Assembly: GCF_001666835.1 (NCBI RefSeq)
Contig: NZ_LZJF01000194.1
Location: 1 to 37,679, forward strand
Direction: 5' to 3'
From: Mycobacterium sp. E3251
GTDB taxonomy: Bacteria; Actinomycetota; Actinomycetes; Mycobacteriales; Mycobacteriaceae
Length of the DNA: 37,679 nt
Below, piece after piece: positions 9,189 through 17,156 of the stretch (position 1 is the first letter of the stretch; each line of letters opens with the position of its first letter). Below the pieces are notes generated by a model that did no database searches, was not told the DNA's origin, and saw only the letters and a list, made by a program, of their open reading frames with translations. The position numbers and the translations under genes are program-made.

Positions 9189-10541
9189 GTGCGCGTGCCA
9201 AATCCGCCGTGGATTGTCGACGTTGTCGTGGTCGGTGCGGGCTTTGCGGGACTCGCGGCGGCGCGCGAGCTGGCCCGCCAGGGTCATGACGTGGTCGTCT
9301 TCGAGGGCCGCGACCGGGTCGGCGGCCGGTCGTTCACCGGCAGCGTGGCGGGCTTGCCCGCCGATCTGGGCGGCACGTTCGTCGGCCCGACCCAGGACGC
9401 GGTCCTGGCGCTGGCGGCCGAACTCGACGTCCCCACCATCCCGACCCACCACGACGGCAAGAACGTGATCCACTGGCGCGGCTGGACGCATTCCTATCGC
9501 GGCACCATCCCCAAGCTCTCGCTGACCGGCCTGCTCGACATCGGCCGGTTGCGTTGGCAATTCGACCGGATCGCCCGCAGCATCCCACTGTCGGCCCCGT
9601 GGGACGCGCGCCGGGCGCGCGAGCTCGACGGCGTGTCGCTCGGCGGCTGGCTGCGCTCGGTACACGCCACCGCCTCGTCGCACGACCTGTTGGCGATCGT
9701 GTCCCGGGTGACCTGGGGCTGCGAGCCGGACGACGTGTCGATGCTGCACGCGGCCCGTTACACGCACGCCGCCGGTGGGCTGGACCGGCTGCTCGACGTC
9801 GAAAACGGCGCCCAACAGGACCGTTTTCCGGGCGGCACCCAGCAGATCGCCGAGGCCGCGGCGGCCGAGCTGGGCACCCGGGTCGTGCTCAACGCGCCGG
9901 TGCGCCGCATCGACCGGCACGGCGCCGGGGTGACGGTCACCACCGATGTCGGCCAGGCGGAAGCCGGATTCGTCGTCGTCGCGGTCCCGCCCGCCCATCG
10001 CGCGTCGATCGAATTCGCTCCCCCGCTGCCCGCCGAGTATCAACAACTCGCCCAGCACTGGCCCCAGGGCCAGCTCAGCAAGGCCTACGCGGCTTATTCC
10101 ACACCGTTTTGGCGGACCAACGGCTTCTCCGGCCAGGCGCTGTCCGACACGGGGCCGGTGTTCATCACCTTCGACGTCAGTCCGCACGCCGACGGCCCGG
10201 GCGTCCTGATGGGCTTCGTCGACGCGCGCGCCTTCGACTCGCTCTCCCCCGAGCAGCGCCGCCACGACACATTGCGTTGCTTTGCGACGCTGTTCGGCGA
10301 CGACGCCCTCAAACCACTCGACTATGTCGACCACCGTTGGGGCGCAGAACAATTCGCGCCCGGCGGTCCCACCGCCGCGGTCCCTCCGGGCTCGTGGACA
10401 CGATTCGGGCCGTGGCTACGCGAGCCGGTCGGCCCCATTCACTGGGCCGGCACCGAGACCGCGGACGAATGGACCGGGTTTCTCGACGGTGCCGTCAGGT
10501 CCGGCCAGCGGGCGGCCGCCGAGATCACCGCCCTGCTATGA
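9189..10541 (+). CDS. aofH: flavin-containing monoamine oxidase
   Basis: 450 residues. The FAD-binding GAGFAGLAAARELARQGHD motif lies near the N-terminus (about 16-34), followed by the ADP-ribose glutamate in VVVFEGRDRVGGRSF. The C-terminal FAD loop is IHWAGTETADEWTGFLDGAV. This is the flavin amine oxidase family, which oxidises amines to imines with hydrogen peroxide release. It is the counterpart of Rv3170 (AofH, 448 residues). The start is GTG 9189; no strong ribosome binding site is seen. There is no export signal, so it is cytosolic, unlike the second amine oxidase at 11624. It converges on hpx with a 6-base overlap. The physiological amine is unknown. Confidence 0.9.
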   Translation: MRVPNPPWIVDVVVVGAGFAGLAAARELARQGHDVVVFEGRDRVGGRSFTGSVAGLPADLGGTFVGPTQDAVLALAAELDVPTIPTHHDGKNVIHWRGWTHSYRGTIPKLSLTGLLDIGRLRWQFDRIARSIPLSAPWDARRARELDGVSLGGWLRSVHATASSHDLLAIVSRVTWGCEPDDVSMLHAARYTHAAGGLDRLLDVENGAQQDRFPGGTQQIAEAAAAELGTRVVLNAPVRRIDRHGAGVTVTTDVGQAEAGFVVVAVPPAHRASIEFAPPLPAEYQQLAQHWPQGQLSKAYAAYSTPFWRTNGFSGQALSDTGPVFITFDVSPHADGPGVLMGFVDARAFDSLSPEQRRHDTLRCFATLFGDDALKPLDYVDHRWGAEQFAPGGPTAAVPPGSWTRFGPWLREPVGPIHWAGTETADEWTGFLDGAVRSGQRAAAEITALL

Positions 10542-11492
10542 ACTGATCCGCACGTCCTGGGTCACCGACTCGGCGAGTGCCCGCAGGTGGCGGTTCACCT
10601 CGCGCGGGTGCTCCAGCATCGAGCAGTGGCCGCCGGGCAGTTCGACCAGGCCGACGACGTTCGGCGCGGTGCCCGCTATCCTGCGGGCCTGGCTGATCGG
10701 GGTCAGCCGGTCGCGTTCGCTGCCGATGACCAGGGTCGGGACCGTCAAACCGTCCAGCTCCAGGTATCGCGACCCCAAGGCGGCCACCAGCATCCTGGCG
10801 CAACCGGCGCGCCCCGCCGGCGATGTCTGCTCGAAGAATTGGTGGACGATCCTGGCGACGCTGGGGTCGGCTTCCTTGCCCACCGCCAGCATTCCGACCA
10901 GGTAGCGGCTCGGGATGCGGGCCGCGGTGGGGATCGGGAACCCGCCGAACGCGTTGATCAGCGCGCGAGCGGCGGCCACCCGGGCCGGCGACAGCCCGCG
11001 CGGCACCGACAGCAGCTGCACCTTGCGGACCAGATCCCCTGTCGTGGTGTTGATCAGCGCGACGGCGTCGGCGCGCCGGCGGACCATGTGGCGGTAGCGG
11101 GCCGACCACGCGGCGATGGTGATGCCGCCCATGGAATGGCCGGCCAGCACGGCGCGCTCGTGCGGCGCCAGCGTCGCATCCAGCACCGAATTCAGGTCGG
11201 ACGCAAGGTGTTTCAGGCTGTACCCGTTACGCCGGGGCATACCGCTGCGCCCGTGGCCGCGGTGGTCATAGGCGATCACCCGGTAGTCGTTGGCCAGATC
11301 CGCGATCTGGTAGGCCCAGGCGCGGGTGGTGCAGGTGATGCCGTGCGCCAGGACAATCGGGTAGCCGTCGGGCGGCCCGAAGACCTCGGCGTGCAACCGG
11401 GTGCCGTCGGTCGCGTGGACGGCCACCGTCTGGCTCGGCGGCAGCACGTGGGGGTAGGGATCGACCGCGCGACCCGATCGTCGAGCACTCAT
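10536..11492 (-). CDS. hpx: alpha/beta hydrolase (non-haem haloperoxidase-like, Rv3171c type)
   Basis: 318 residues from ATG 11492, preceded by a strong ribosome binding site (GGAGGGGGAGG). The fold markers are complete: the oxyanion region LAHGITCTTRAW, nucleophile elbow GHSMGG, acid in IGSERDRLTP and His in LPGGHCSMLEHP. The family includes haloperoxidase-like esterases and epoxide-hydrolase-like enzymes, and the peroxidase label is historical. A positively charged N-terminus (MSARRSGR) precedes the domain. It is divergent from the exported amine oxidase, with 131 bases between starts, and convergent with aofH. Confidence 0.87.
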   Translation of the reverse strand: MSARRSGRAVDPYPHVLPPSQTVAVHATDGTRLHAEVFGPPDGYPIVLAHGITCTTRAWAYQIADLANDYRVIAYDHRGHGRSGMPRRNGYSLKHLASDLNSVLDATLAPHERAVLAGHSMGGITIAAWSARYRHMVRRRADAVALINTTTGDLVRKVQLLSVPRGLSPARVAAARALINAFGGFPIPTAARIPSRYLVGMLAVGKEADPSVARIVHQFFEQTSPAGRAGCARMLVAALGSRYLELDGLTVPTLVIGSERDRLTPISQARRIAGTAPNVVGLVELPGGHCSMLEHPREVNRHLRALAESVTQDVRISS

Positions 11493-11536
11493 CGCCGCCT
11501 CCCCCTCCAACACGGCCTCGTCGCCGCAGTTAAGGA

Positions 11537-11546
11537 CTTGCGCAAG
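11537..11546. promoter_or_regulatory. palindrome in the hpx/amine-oxidase divergent region
   Basis: CTTGCGCAAG is a perfect 10-base palindrome, with TAAG and CTTA on its outer sides to give a slightly asymmetric larger dyad (11531-11550). It lies between the starts of two divergent genes, a typical place for an operator. No regulator is encoded next to it. Confidence 0.25.
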
Positions 11547-11623
11547 CTTATCCCTAAGGTCCGTTCAGATTCGGTAAATCCGGCAAACCGTTGCGATGTG
11601 AGACGCTAACACCCGTGTACCCG

Positions 11624-12985
11624 ATGTCCCGTCGGGAATTCATCGCGGCTACTACGGGCGTGGTCGGCGGTGGGCTGCTGGCCGCCTGCGCGCCGCACCA
11701 CCCGCCATCCGCGCGGCCGCACCGACCGGATACCCGGTCGGTGCTCGTCGTCGGCGCCGGGATGGCCGGCCTGTCGGCCGCCCGCAGCCTCGCCGATGCG
11801 GGGTGGCCCGTTCGCGTGATCGAGGCCCGCGACCGCATCGGCGGCCGGGTGCACACCGACCGCGACTGGGGCGTACCGCTCGAGATGGGCGCGTCGTGGA
11901 TCCACGGCACGGCGGACAACCCGCTGGTGCAGCTCGCGCGCCAAGCGGGAGCGCAATTGGTCACGACCGACTATTACAGCTGGGCCAAGCTCGTGATCGA
12001 TCCCAAACTTCCACCGCTCGACTACGACCCGACACTGTGGCGCGTGTTCGTGGAGCGGGCGCGCTACCAAGTCGACTCCGGCAGCCTCGCGGCCGCCGTC
12101 AACGCCGCGGCGGGCGGTGAAGCACTGTCCACCTCGGACCGCGCCCAACTGGCCTTCTACCTCACCACCGAGATCGAGGACGAATTCGCCGCCGACGCGG
12201 ATCAACTGTCCGCCATCACCTTTGACGAGGGCGACTACAGCGGCGGCGATCAGGCCGTCATCACGAACGGCTACGACGCCGTGCCGAAGCTGCTCGCCGA
12301 CGGGCTGCGGGTAGAGCTGAACACGCCGGTGACCGCGATCGCGCAGCGCGACGACTCCGTCGTCGTGCGGACAAAGGATCGGACTTTCCAGGGACCCGCC
12401 GCGATCGTCACCGTTCCGCTCGGCGTGCTGAAAGCCGGTGCTATCGCTTTCGATCCGCCCCTTCCCGGCCCGCATCGCCGCGCGGTCGACGCGCTGGGCT
12501 TCGGTGTGCTGTCGAAAAGTTTCTTCCGGTTCAACAGGCGCGGCTGGACGGTGGACAACGCCTTCTATCAATACCTCGCCGCCGACAGCGGCCCGTGGGC
12601 CCAGTGGTTCAGCCTCCCGGCGGCCGCGGGACCAATCGCGTTGGCGTTCAACGCCGGTGACCGCGGTCGTGCCGTGGAGGCATCCCCGCCCCGGGAGCTG
12701 ATCGCCACCGCGCTGCCGATTGCTCACCGGCTGTTCGGCGAGGACGTCTCCCCGGTCGAGGTCAGGACGTCGAGCTGGAGCGCCGACCCGTATGCGCGCG
12801 GCGCCTACTCTTTTCACGCCCCCGGCTCCGGCCTGGATGACAGGCGCCGGCTGCAGGAACCGATCAGCGACCGGCTCTACCTGGCGGGCGAAGCGGTCGG
12901 CGTCAGCAATCCGTCCACGGTGCACGGTGCGATGGCCAGTGGCCGATACGCCGCCGAGGAGTTGATGCGCCGGCTGGGTCGTTAG
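11624..12985 (+). CDS. flavin amine oxidase with Tat/lipoprotein signal
   Basis: About 453 residues from ATG 11624. The N-terminus MSRREFIAATTGVVGGGLLA followed by AC combines a twin-arginine motif (R3-R4) with a lipobox ending at Cys22. The protein is therefore probably folded with FAD in the cytosol, exported by Tat and lipid-anchored on the outer face of the membrane. The FAD motif VVGAGMAGLSAARSLADAGW follows, then VIEARDRIGGRVHTD, and the C-terminal FAD loop LAGEAVGVSNPSTVHGAMAS. The substrate could be polyamines, amino acids or an amine in the envelope. GTG 11615 would add three residues in front of the signal. It overlaps the STAS gene tail by 4 bases in convergent orientation. Confidence 0.88.
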   Translation: MSRREFIAATTGVVGGGLLAACAPHHPPSARPHRPDTRSVLVVGAGMAGLSAARSLADAGWPVRVIEARDRIGGRVHTDRDWGVPLEMGASWIHGTADNPLVQLARQAGAQLVTTDYYSWAKLVIDPKLPPLDYDPTLWRVFVERARYQVDSGSLAAAVNAAAGGEALSTSDRAQLAFYLTTEIEDEFAADADQLSAITFDEGDYSGGDQAVITNGYDAVPKLLADGLRVELNTPVTAIAQRDDSVVVRTKDRTFQGPAAIVTVPLGVLKAGAIAFDPPLPGPHRRAVDALGFGVLSKSFFRFNRRGWTVDNAFYQYLAADSGPWAQWFSLPAAAGPIALAFNAGDRGRAVEASPPRELIATALPIAHRLFGEDVSPVEVRTSSWSADPYARGAYSFHAPGSGLDDRRRLQEPISDRLYLAGEAVGVSNPSTVHGAMASGRYAAEELMRRLGR

Positions 12986-13497
12986 GAAGCAAGCCCGCGG
13001 AGCCGCGTCGACGCGTCACGCTGCGGTTCGTGCTGGCGGGCCGGGCCCGACACCAACCGGCGGCGGGCCGATGTGACGCCTTCGATGTGCGCGAGGGCCG
13101 CAGCGAGCGAGTCCGCCATGGGCAGGCCCAGTTCGGGCAGGACCCGCGTGAGCCGGCGCAGCGCCACGCCGCCGACGATGCAGCACCGCAACCCGGCCCG
13201 GCGATGCTCCTCGGTGAGCAGCAGCAGCGCTCGCAAGCCGGAGGCGGCGAGGAAGTCCAGGCCGGCGAGGTCGAGGACCAACGGGGCCCTGAGCCGCGAA
13301 AAGCGGCGTATCGCCTCGGCGATGAGCTCGGTGTTGGACGCGTCGACCTCGCCTTCGATGCGCAAGATGGTGGCCACGCTGCGGGCGTGGACATGGATTT
13401 GTGCTCCGGCGCAATCGATTTGGTAGCGGTTACGGGGTTGTCCAAGCAACCCGGCTGTATGTCGATCGGGTGTACGAAGATCGGTTGAAGCAGTCAT
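12982..13497 (-). CDS. STAS domain protein (anti-sigma factor antagonist type), paralogue 1
   Basis: 171 residues. The STAS core lies at about 40-150: VATILRIEGEVDASNTELIA, then APLVLDLAGLDFLAASGLRA, with a helical tail. STAS antagonists bind and release anti-sigma factors when unphosphorylated. In SpoIIAA/RsbV the phospho-acceptor Ser follows Asp in the (M)DSSGL loop. Here the loop is LAASGL, so the aligned position (residue 85) is Ala, with Ser one place later. It is a close paralogue of the gene at 27584. I chose ATG 13497 with GAAGGG upstream. It may be the last gene of a GT4-AraC-STAS transcript. Confidence 0.82.
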   Translation of the reverse strand: MTASTDLRTPDRHTAGLLGQPRNRYQIDCAGAQIHVHARSVATILRIEGEVDASNTELIAEAIRRFSRLRAPLVLDLAGLDFLAASGLRALLLLTEEHRRAGLRCCIVGGVALRRLTRVLPELGLPMADSLAAALAHIEGVTSARRRLVSGPARQHEPQRDASTRLRGLAS

Positions 13498-13791
13498 GTT
13501 GAGTGCGCCCTTCAAGGGGATGGTAGTGAGCAGGGCGAGCGACGACGGTGTCCGAATGGCGCCCGTTGATAACGGCAGCTGGGGACTCAACCTGGCTACA
13601 GCCTACCGGCTAAAGCGGCCGCCCGTACCCATGAGCGGCACCGGGATTTTCGGACGACCCCGAAATCGGCGCTCAACCAGGCGGTTTCGCTTTGGTTCTG
13701 CGGGAGAAAAACTTATTCCGGCGTGTTCGTTCGAACGCGCCACGAATGTGGTGTCGGCGGGCCTGACCTGGGGCTTAGCGGCGTGTCGTCG
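13498..13791. other. intergenic region between AraC-type and STAS genes
   Basis: 294 bases with no convincing gene. GGGTAC occurs on the minus strand near 13626-13631 but lacks a GTTT at the right distance, so I do not call a SigF promoter. The stretch near 13690-13720 is more AT-rich and could hold a housekeeping promoter. No terminator hairpin with a T-run is seen after the AraC gene. Confidence 0.5.
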
Positions 13792-14883
13792 TCACGGCCG
13801 CGATGTCATGCGCCGGAGCGTGGTGTGCGGGCTCTGGCCGTATGTCTGGCGGTACAGCACCGCGAACCGGCCGGTGTGTGCGAAACCCCAGCGCTGGGCG
13901 ATTTCCGTGACCGTGGTGTTGGACGGCGCCCCGGCCAACAACTCTTGATGTGCGCGGTTGAGGCGCACGCGCCGAATGTATTCCGTTGGCGTGCTGGCGA
14001 GTTGACGACGGAAGAGGTACTGCACCGCCCGGGGGGTCAAATGCACGGCCGCCGCGACGTCGTTGATGCTGACGTCCTCGGCGGCGTGACGATGGATGAA
14101 AGACACGGCGTCCTTCAGCGTTTCGGGGAGCGCGGGCTCGTTGGCCAGGTCGTGCTCGGTGAGGTTGGACTGGTAGCACTCGAGCAGCGCGCCGGCCAAC
14201 AGCGGAGCGAGCCCCGCCACGATGATTGGCTGGTGGGCGGTGTCGGGGCCGGCCAGGGTCAACACCACGTGGTCCAGCGTCCGGTGCCACGCACGCACGG
14301 CCGCGCGCGAGCGCGGGCGCCAGTCCAGGAAGTGGATCTGCTGGGGTAGCGGCGGGCGCCAATCCGCGGCGACCTTCTGCAGCACGTCCGGGGCGATGCT
14401 CACCACGTCGAACCGTGCCCCGTTGCACTGCAACACGCACGGCATGTCCTGGGCGACCAGTATCGGAAAGTCCACGGTGGCGGGGGAACCGCCCGCAACA
14501 CTCATCGAACCCGCGCGAGGCTGGATAACGGCGACCGTGTCGGAGGCCGGAATCTCCACCGCGACGCGACCCTGAATCGTCACGTCGTCGACCGTCAACG
14601 AACCCGCCTCGCAGCGGCGATGGGAAACGGTCGAGCGGCCTGTGAGTCCGGTGATGCGCCAGCCGGGATGGTAGGCCCTGGCAAAGAATTGGCGGGCGGT
14701 CTGCGCATCGATGGTGCGGAACTGGTCGTGCCGAAGTGCCGGGCCCGAACCACCCGCGCGCCGGCCCGCGTCGCCCGCGAGTTCAGCGCCGGCTGCGGCT
14801 TGGCCCGCTCCGAGGGGTTGACTCACTGCACCGGCGAGCACGCCGGTGCCGGTTTTGTCAGTGGCGCTCGTCATGGTCGTCAT
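13792..14883 (-). CDS. AraC-family transcriptional regulator
   Basis: 363 residues. The N-terminal part (about 55-240) looks like the AraC-binding-like sensor domain found in mycobacterial AraC regulators. The C-terminal double helix-turn-helix starts at ISIN-type DVSINDVAAAVHLTPRAVQY and contains FRRQLASTPTEYIRRVRLNR. It ends with VTEIAQRWGFAHTGRFAVLY and YRQTYGQSP, the second helix-turn-helix and signature. It lies 42 bases downstream of the GT4 gene on the same strand and so probably shares its promoter. Targets and ligand are unknown. The first 45 residues are low-complexity Ala/Gly, so a start further inside is possible. Confidence 0.85.
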   Translation of the reverse strand: MTTMTSATDKTGTGVLAGAVSQPLGAGQAAAGAELAGDAGRRAGGSGPALRHDQFRTIDAQTARQFFARAYHPGWRITGLTGRSTVSHRRCEAGSLTVDDVTIQGRVAVEIPASDTVAVIQPRAGSMSVAGGSPATVDFPILVAQDMPCVLQCNGARFDVVSIAPDVLQKVAADWRPPLPQQIHFLDWRPRSRAAVRAWHRTLDHVVLTLAGPDTAHQPIIVAGLAPLLAGALLECYQSNLTEHDLANEPALPETLKDAVSFIHRHAAEDVSINDVAAAVHLTPRAVQYLFRRQLASTPTEYIRRVRLNRAHQELLAGAPSNTTVTEIAQRWGFAHTGRFAVLYRQTYGQSPHTTLRRMTSRP

Positions 14884-14925
14884 AATCGGCGTCCCCTAAG
14901 GGCCGTGCACGGTTTCATCATTGCA

Positions 14926-16104
14926 TCACCGGACACCCGATGACTGCAAGCGCCGCGGCGCCAGACAGGGGGCTCCCACCTGTTGATAGATGTTCTGTGA
15001 GTCAAGCGCGATCCGATCCCAGGCATAACGCGACAGCGCGCGGCTGCGGCCCGCCGCGCCCATGCTCTCGCACTGGAAACTCTGCGCCAAAAGGTTTCTC
15101 AGGGCAGCTGACAAACCGCCGGAAGTCTGCGACGAGAGCACGAGCCCGGTGACGTTGTCCACCACCGCGTCCTTGAGCACCCCGACGCCGAAGGCCACCA
15201 CCACGACGCCGCTTGCCATCGCCTGCAGCACCGTCGTCGCGCGCGGTGGCTGTCGCGGCGTGCACGCGACCACGTCCGCGGACCGCAGCAGCATCGGCAG
15301 TTCGTCACCGACGACCGTGCCGGCGAACCGGACCCGCTCGGCCACCCCCAACTTGGCGGCCTGCTGCTGCAGCCCGGCCCGCGCCTCGTTGTGATCGGGC
15401 TCGGTGGCTTCGGTCTCGGCAATCACCAGCTCCGTGGCCGGAATCCTGGGCAGCGCCTTGATGGCGATGTCCAAGCCGTTGCAGGGCATGGGATTTGGCG
15501 CGAGGCAGAGGACGCGATGCAGGTCGGTGCGGGCCAACGCCGGGCCGCGTGAGTTGTATCGCTCCACGTCGACCCCACTCGTCAAAGCGGACACTCGGGC
15601 CCGGCTGCGGCGCAGCCGGCTCAGGGCGTCGACGTCGTCGCCGCTCTCCCCGGTCACCCACGTCGCGCTGCGCGCCAGTAGCGGTTCGATGCGAAGCCGT
15701 TCGCTGTCCGTCGGCTCAACAGCGGCGCCCCTGGGCTTACAATTGGCGGCCAGTCCCAGGAAACTCTGGACGGTAGGGACCGCTTGCCGCCGGGCGGCCA
15801 GTTGGGCGGCCAAACCGCCGAGCCAGCCGTACGCGTGCACCACGTCCGGCCGTTCGGCTGTCCACTCGCGCGCGAGCGCACCCGCCCAGTCACCCACGTA
15901 AGGCAGTACCTCCGCGGCCGACGTTGCTGTGGGGGGCCCGACGGGCACCGGTACCGTGCGGTGGCCGTTGCTGGTTTCTGCATGTCGGCGGCCCGGGCGC
16001 CGGACGAATCCGGTGACCTCGTGCCCGCGGGCCGCGAGCGCAGCGGACAGTTGCTGTGGGTCGTCACCGACGATGTCGTCGCCGCTGACGATCGCAATCC
16101 TCAC
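14926..16104 (-). CDS. GT4-type glycosyltransferase
   Basis: 392 residues with a GT-B fold. The N-terminal domain begins MRIAIVSGDDIVGDDPQQLS and contains PDVVHAYGWLGGLAAQLAAR. The C-terminal donor domain has RVRFAGTVVGDELPMLLRSA and VLQAMASGVVVVAFGVG. The usual glycosyltransferase group 1 E-x7-E region reads RATTVLQAMASG, lacking the typical first Glu, so donor binding may differ. The GT4 family transfers nucleotide-sugar residues to lipids, sugars or small molecules such as mycothiol precursors. A well-formed SigF-type promoter lies 37 bases upstream. There is no membrane helix, so it is cytosolic or peripheral. Confidence 0.83.
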   Translation of the reverse strand: MRIAIVSGDDIVGDDPQQLSAALAARGHEVTGFVRRPGRRHAETSNGHRTVPVPVGPPTATSAAEVLPYVGDWAGALAREWTAERPDVVHAYGWLGGLAAQLAARRQAVPTVQSFLGLAANCKPRGAAVEPTDSERLRIEPLLARSATWVTGESGDDVDALSRLRRSRARVSALTSGVDVERYNSRGPALARTDLHRVLCLAPNPMPCNGLDIAIKALPRIPATELVIAETEATEPDHNEARAGLQQQAAKLGVAERVRFAGTVVGDELPMLLRSADVVACTPRQPPRATTVLQAMASGVVVVAFGVGVLKDAVVDNVTGLVLSSQTSGGLSAALRNLLAQSFQCESMGAAGRSRALSRYAWDRIALDSQNIYQQVGAPCLAPRRLQSSGVR

Positions 16105-16140
16105 TTCCCACCCCCTTTTCGTCGTCCTTGGCGTGGTGGC

Positions 16141-16166
16141 GTACCCGGCCCCTTATCGGCGAAACC
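16141..16166 (-). promoter_or_regulatory. SigF-type promoter for the GT4 gene
   Basis: On the minus strand GGTTT (16166-16162), a 15-base spacer and GGGTAC (16146-16141) match the mycobacterial SigF pattern GGTTT-N15-17-GGGTA. The predicted start is about 30 bases upstream of the ATG at 16104. This is one of the best matches in the window. Confidence 0.6.
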
Positions 16167-16301
16167 GCGGTGAGCCCGGCCTTCGCCTGCCGCGCGCTCA
16201 TTTCGCATCATGGATATCCGGCGCGGCTCGGATGCGAAAGGATCGCTCGCGGGACTGTGGTGCGGCCGTCCGTTTGGGAAACTGGAGAGGTGGCAAGCGA
16301 C

Positions 16302-17156
16302 GTGCAGCGGCCCGTCGTCGAGCTGGTGGTCCTGCTGGCGTCGGCGGGTGGCCTGGCCGCGCTCTCGACGGTTCTGAGCGATCTGCCAACCGACTTTCCG
16401 GCCGCCGTCGTGGTGCAACAGCACCTGGGCGACCACGACAGCGTCCTGCCGGCGATTCTTCGCCGGCTGTCCGCGCAACCGGTCAACTGGGTGCGCGACG
16501 GGCAGGTCGTGGGGCCGGGACAGGTGCTCGTGTGCCCGCCGGGAAACAACCTGGAACTGACGCCGGGCGGCCGGTGTCGCCTGATTGCGATGAAGGACCT
16601 CGGGCCGCGACGCTTCGACGTACTACTGCGGTCGGCGGCCGAATCGTACGGACCGCGCTGCGTGGTCGCGGTGTTGTCCGGTTCGGGGCACGACGGGGCG
16701 GCGGGCACCGCCGCACTGAAGCGGGCCGGGGCCGTCGTCATTGCGGAGAGCCCGGACACCGCCCTGTACCCGTCGATGCCGATGGCGGCGGCGCGGGCCG
16801 GGGCCGATCTGGTGTTGCCCATTCACCGGATCGGCGGCGCCCTGGCCGACATCGTGGAGGGCGCGCCGGTGCCCGAGCCACAGCCGGGCGACGGCAAGCC
16901 GGTAGCCCAGGATGCCGCCCAGGCGGACGACCTGGGGCCGATGCGCGATGAGGCCGCCAACACCGCGGCGTGCCGCGCCGAACTCGCCGGACTGCGCGCC
17001 GCCGAACTCGGCCGCAGGCGCAGGGACCTGTCGGCGGGATCCCGGGCCACCGTTCAAACGGTGGAAATGGCGCGCCGCCGGGCCGCCGAGTCGCGGCGGC
17101 GGGCGCAGTTGGCCCACCAGGCGGCCGAGGAAGCGGCCGCGCGATGGGGCGGCTAG
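16302..17156 (+). CDS. CheB-type protein-glutamate methylesterase, stand-alone, with charged tail
   Basis: About 284 residues. The CheB catalytic triad is present: Ser14 in LASAGGLAAL, His41 in VVQQHLGDHD and Asp131 in SGSGHDGAAG. There is no receiver domain, so activity is not controlled by CheA-type phosphorylation. The last 90 residues are Ala/Arg/Glu-rich and probably form a coiled coil (ELGRRRRDL, MARRRAAESRRRAQLAHQAA). CheB removes methyl groups from chemoreceptor glutamates, but no receptor is encoded here. The start could be GTG 16302 or GTG 16290; GGAGAGG at 16284-16290 favours the former. The 3' end overlaps the CheR-PAS gene by 4 bases in convergent orientation. Confidence 0.82.
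   Translation: MQRPVVELVVLLASAGGLAALSTVLSDLPTDFPAAVVVQQHLGDHDSVLPAILRRLSAQPVNWVRDGQVVGPGQVLVCPPGNNLELTPGGRCRLIAMKDLGPRRFDVLLRSAAESYGPRCVVAVLSGSGHDGAAGTAALKRAGAVVIAESPDTALYPSMPMAAARAGADLVLPIHRIGGALADIVEGAPVPEPQPGDGKPVAQDAAQADDLGPMRDEAANTAACRAELAGLRAAELGRRRRDLSAGSRATVQTVEMARRRAAESRRRAQLAHQAAEEAAARWGG

Noticed and set aside
13600..13720. SigF promoter for STAS paralogue 1
   Set aside because: GGGTAC is present, but the only GGTTG/GTTT elements are at wrong distances (13 bases from GGGTC or more than 20).
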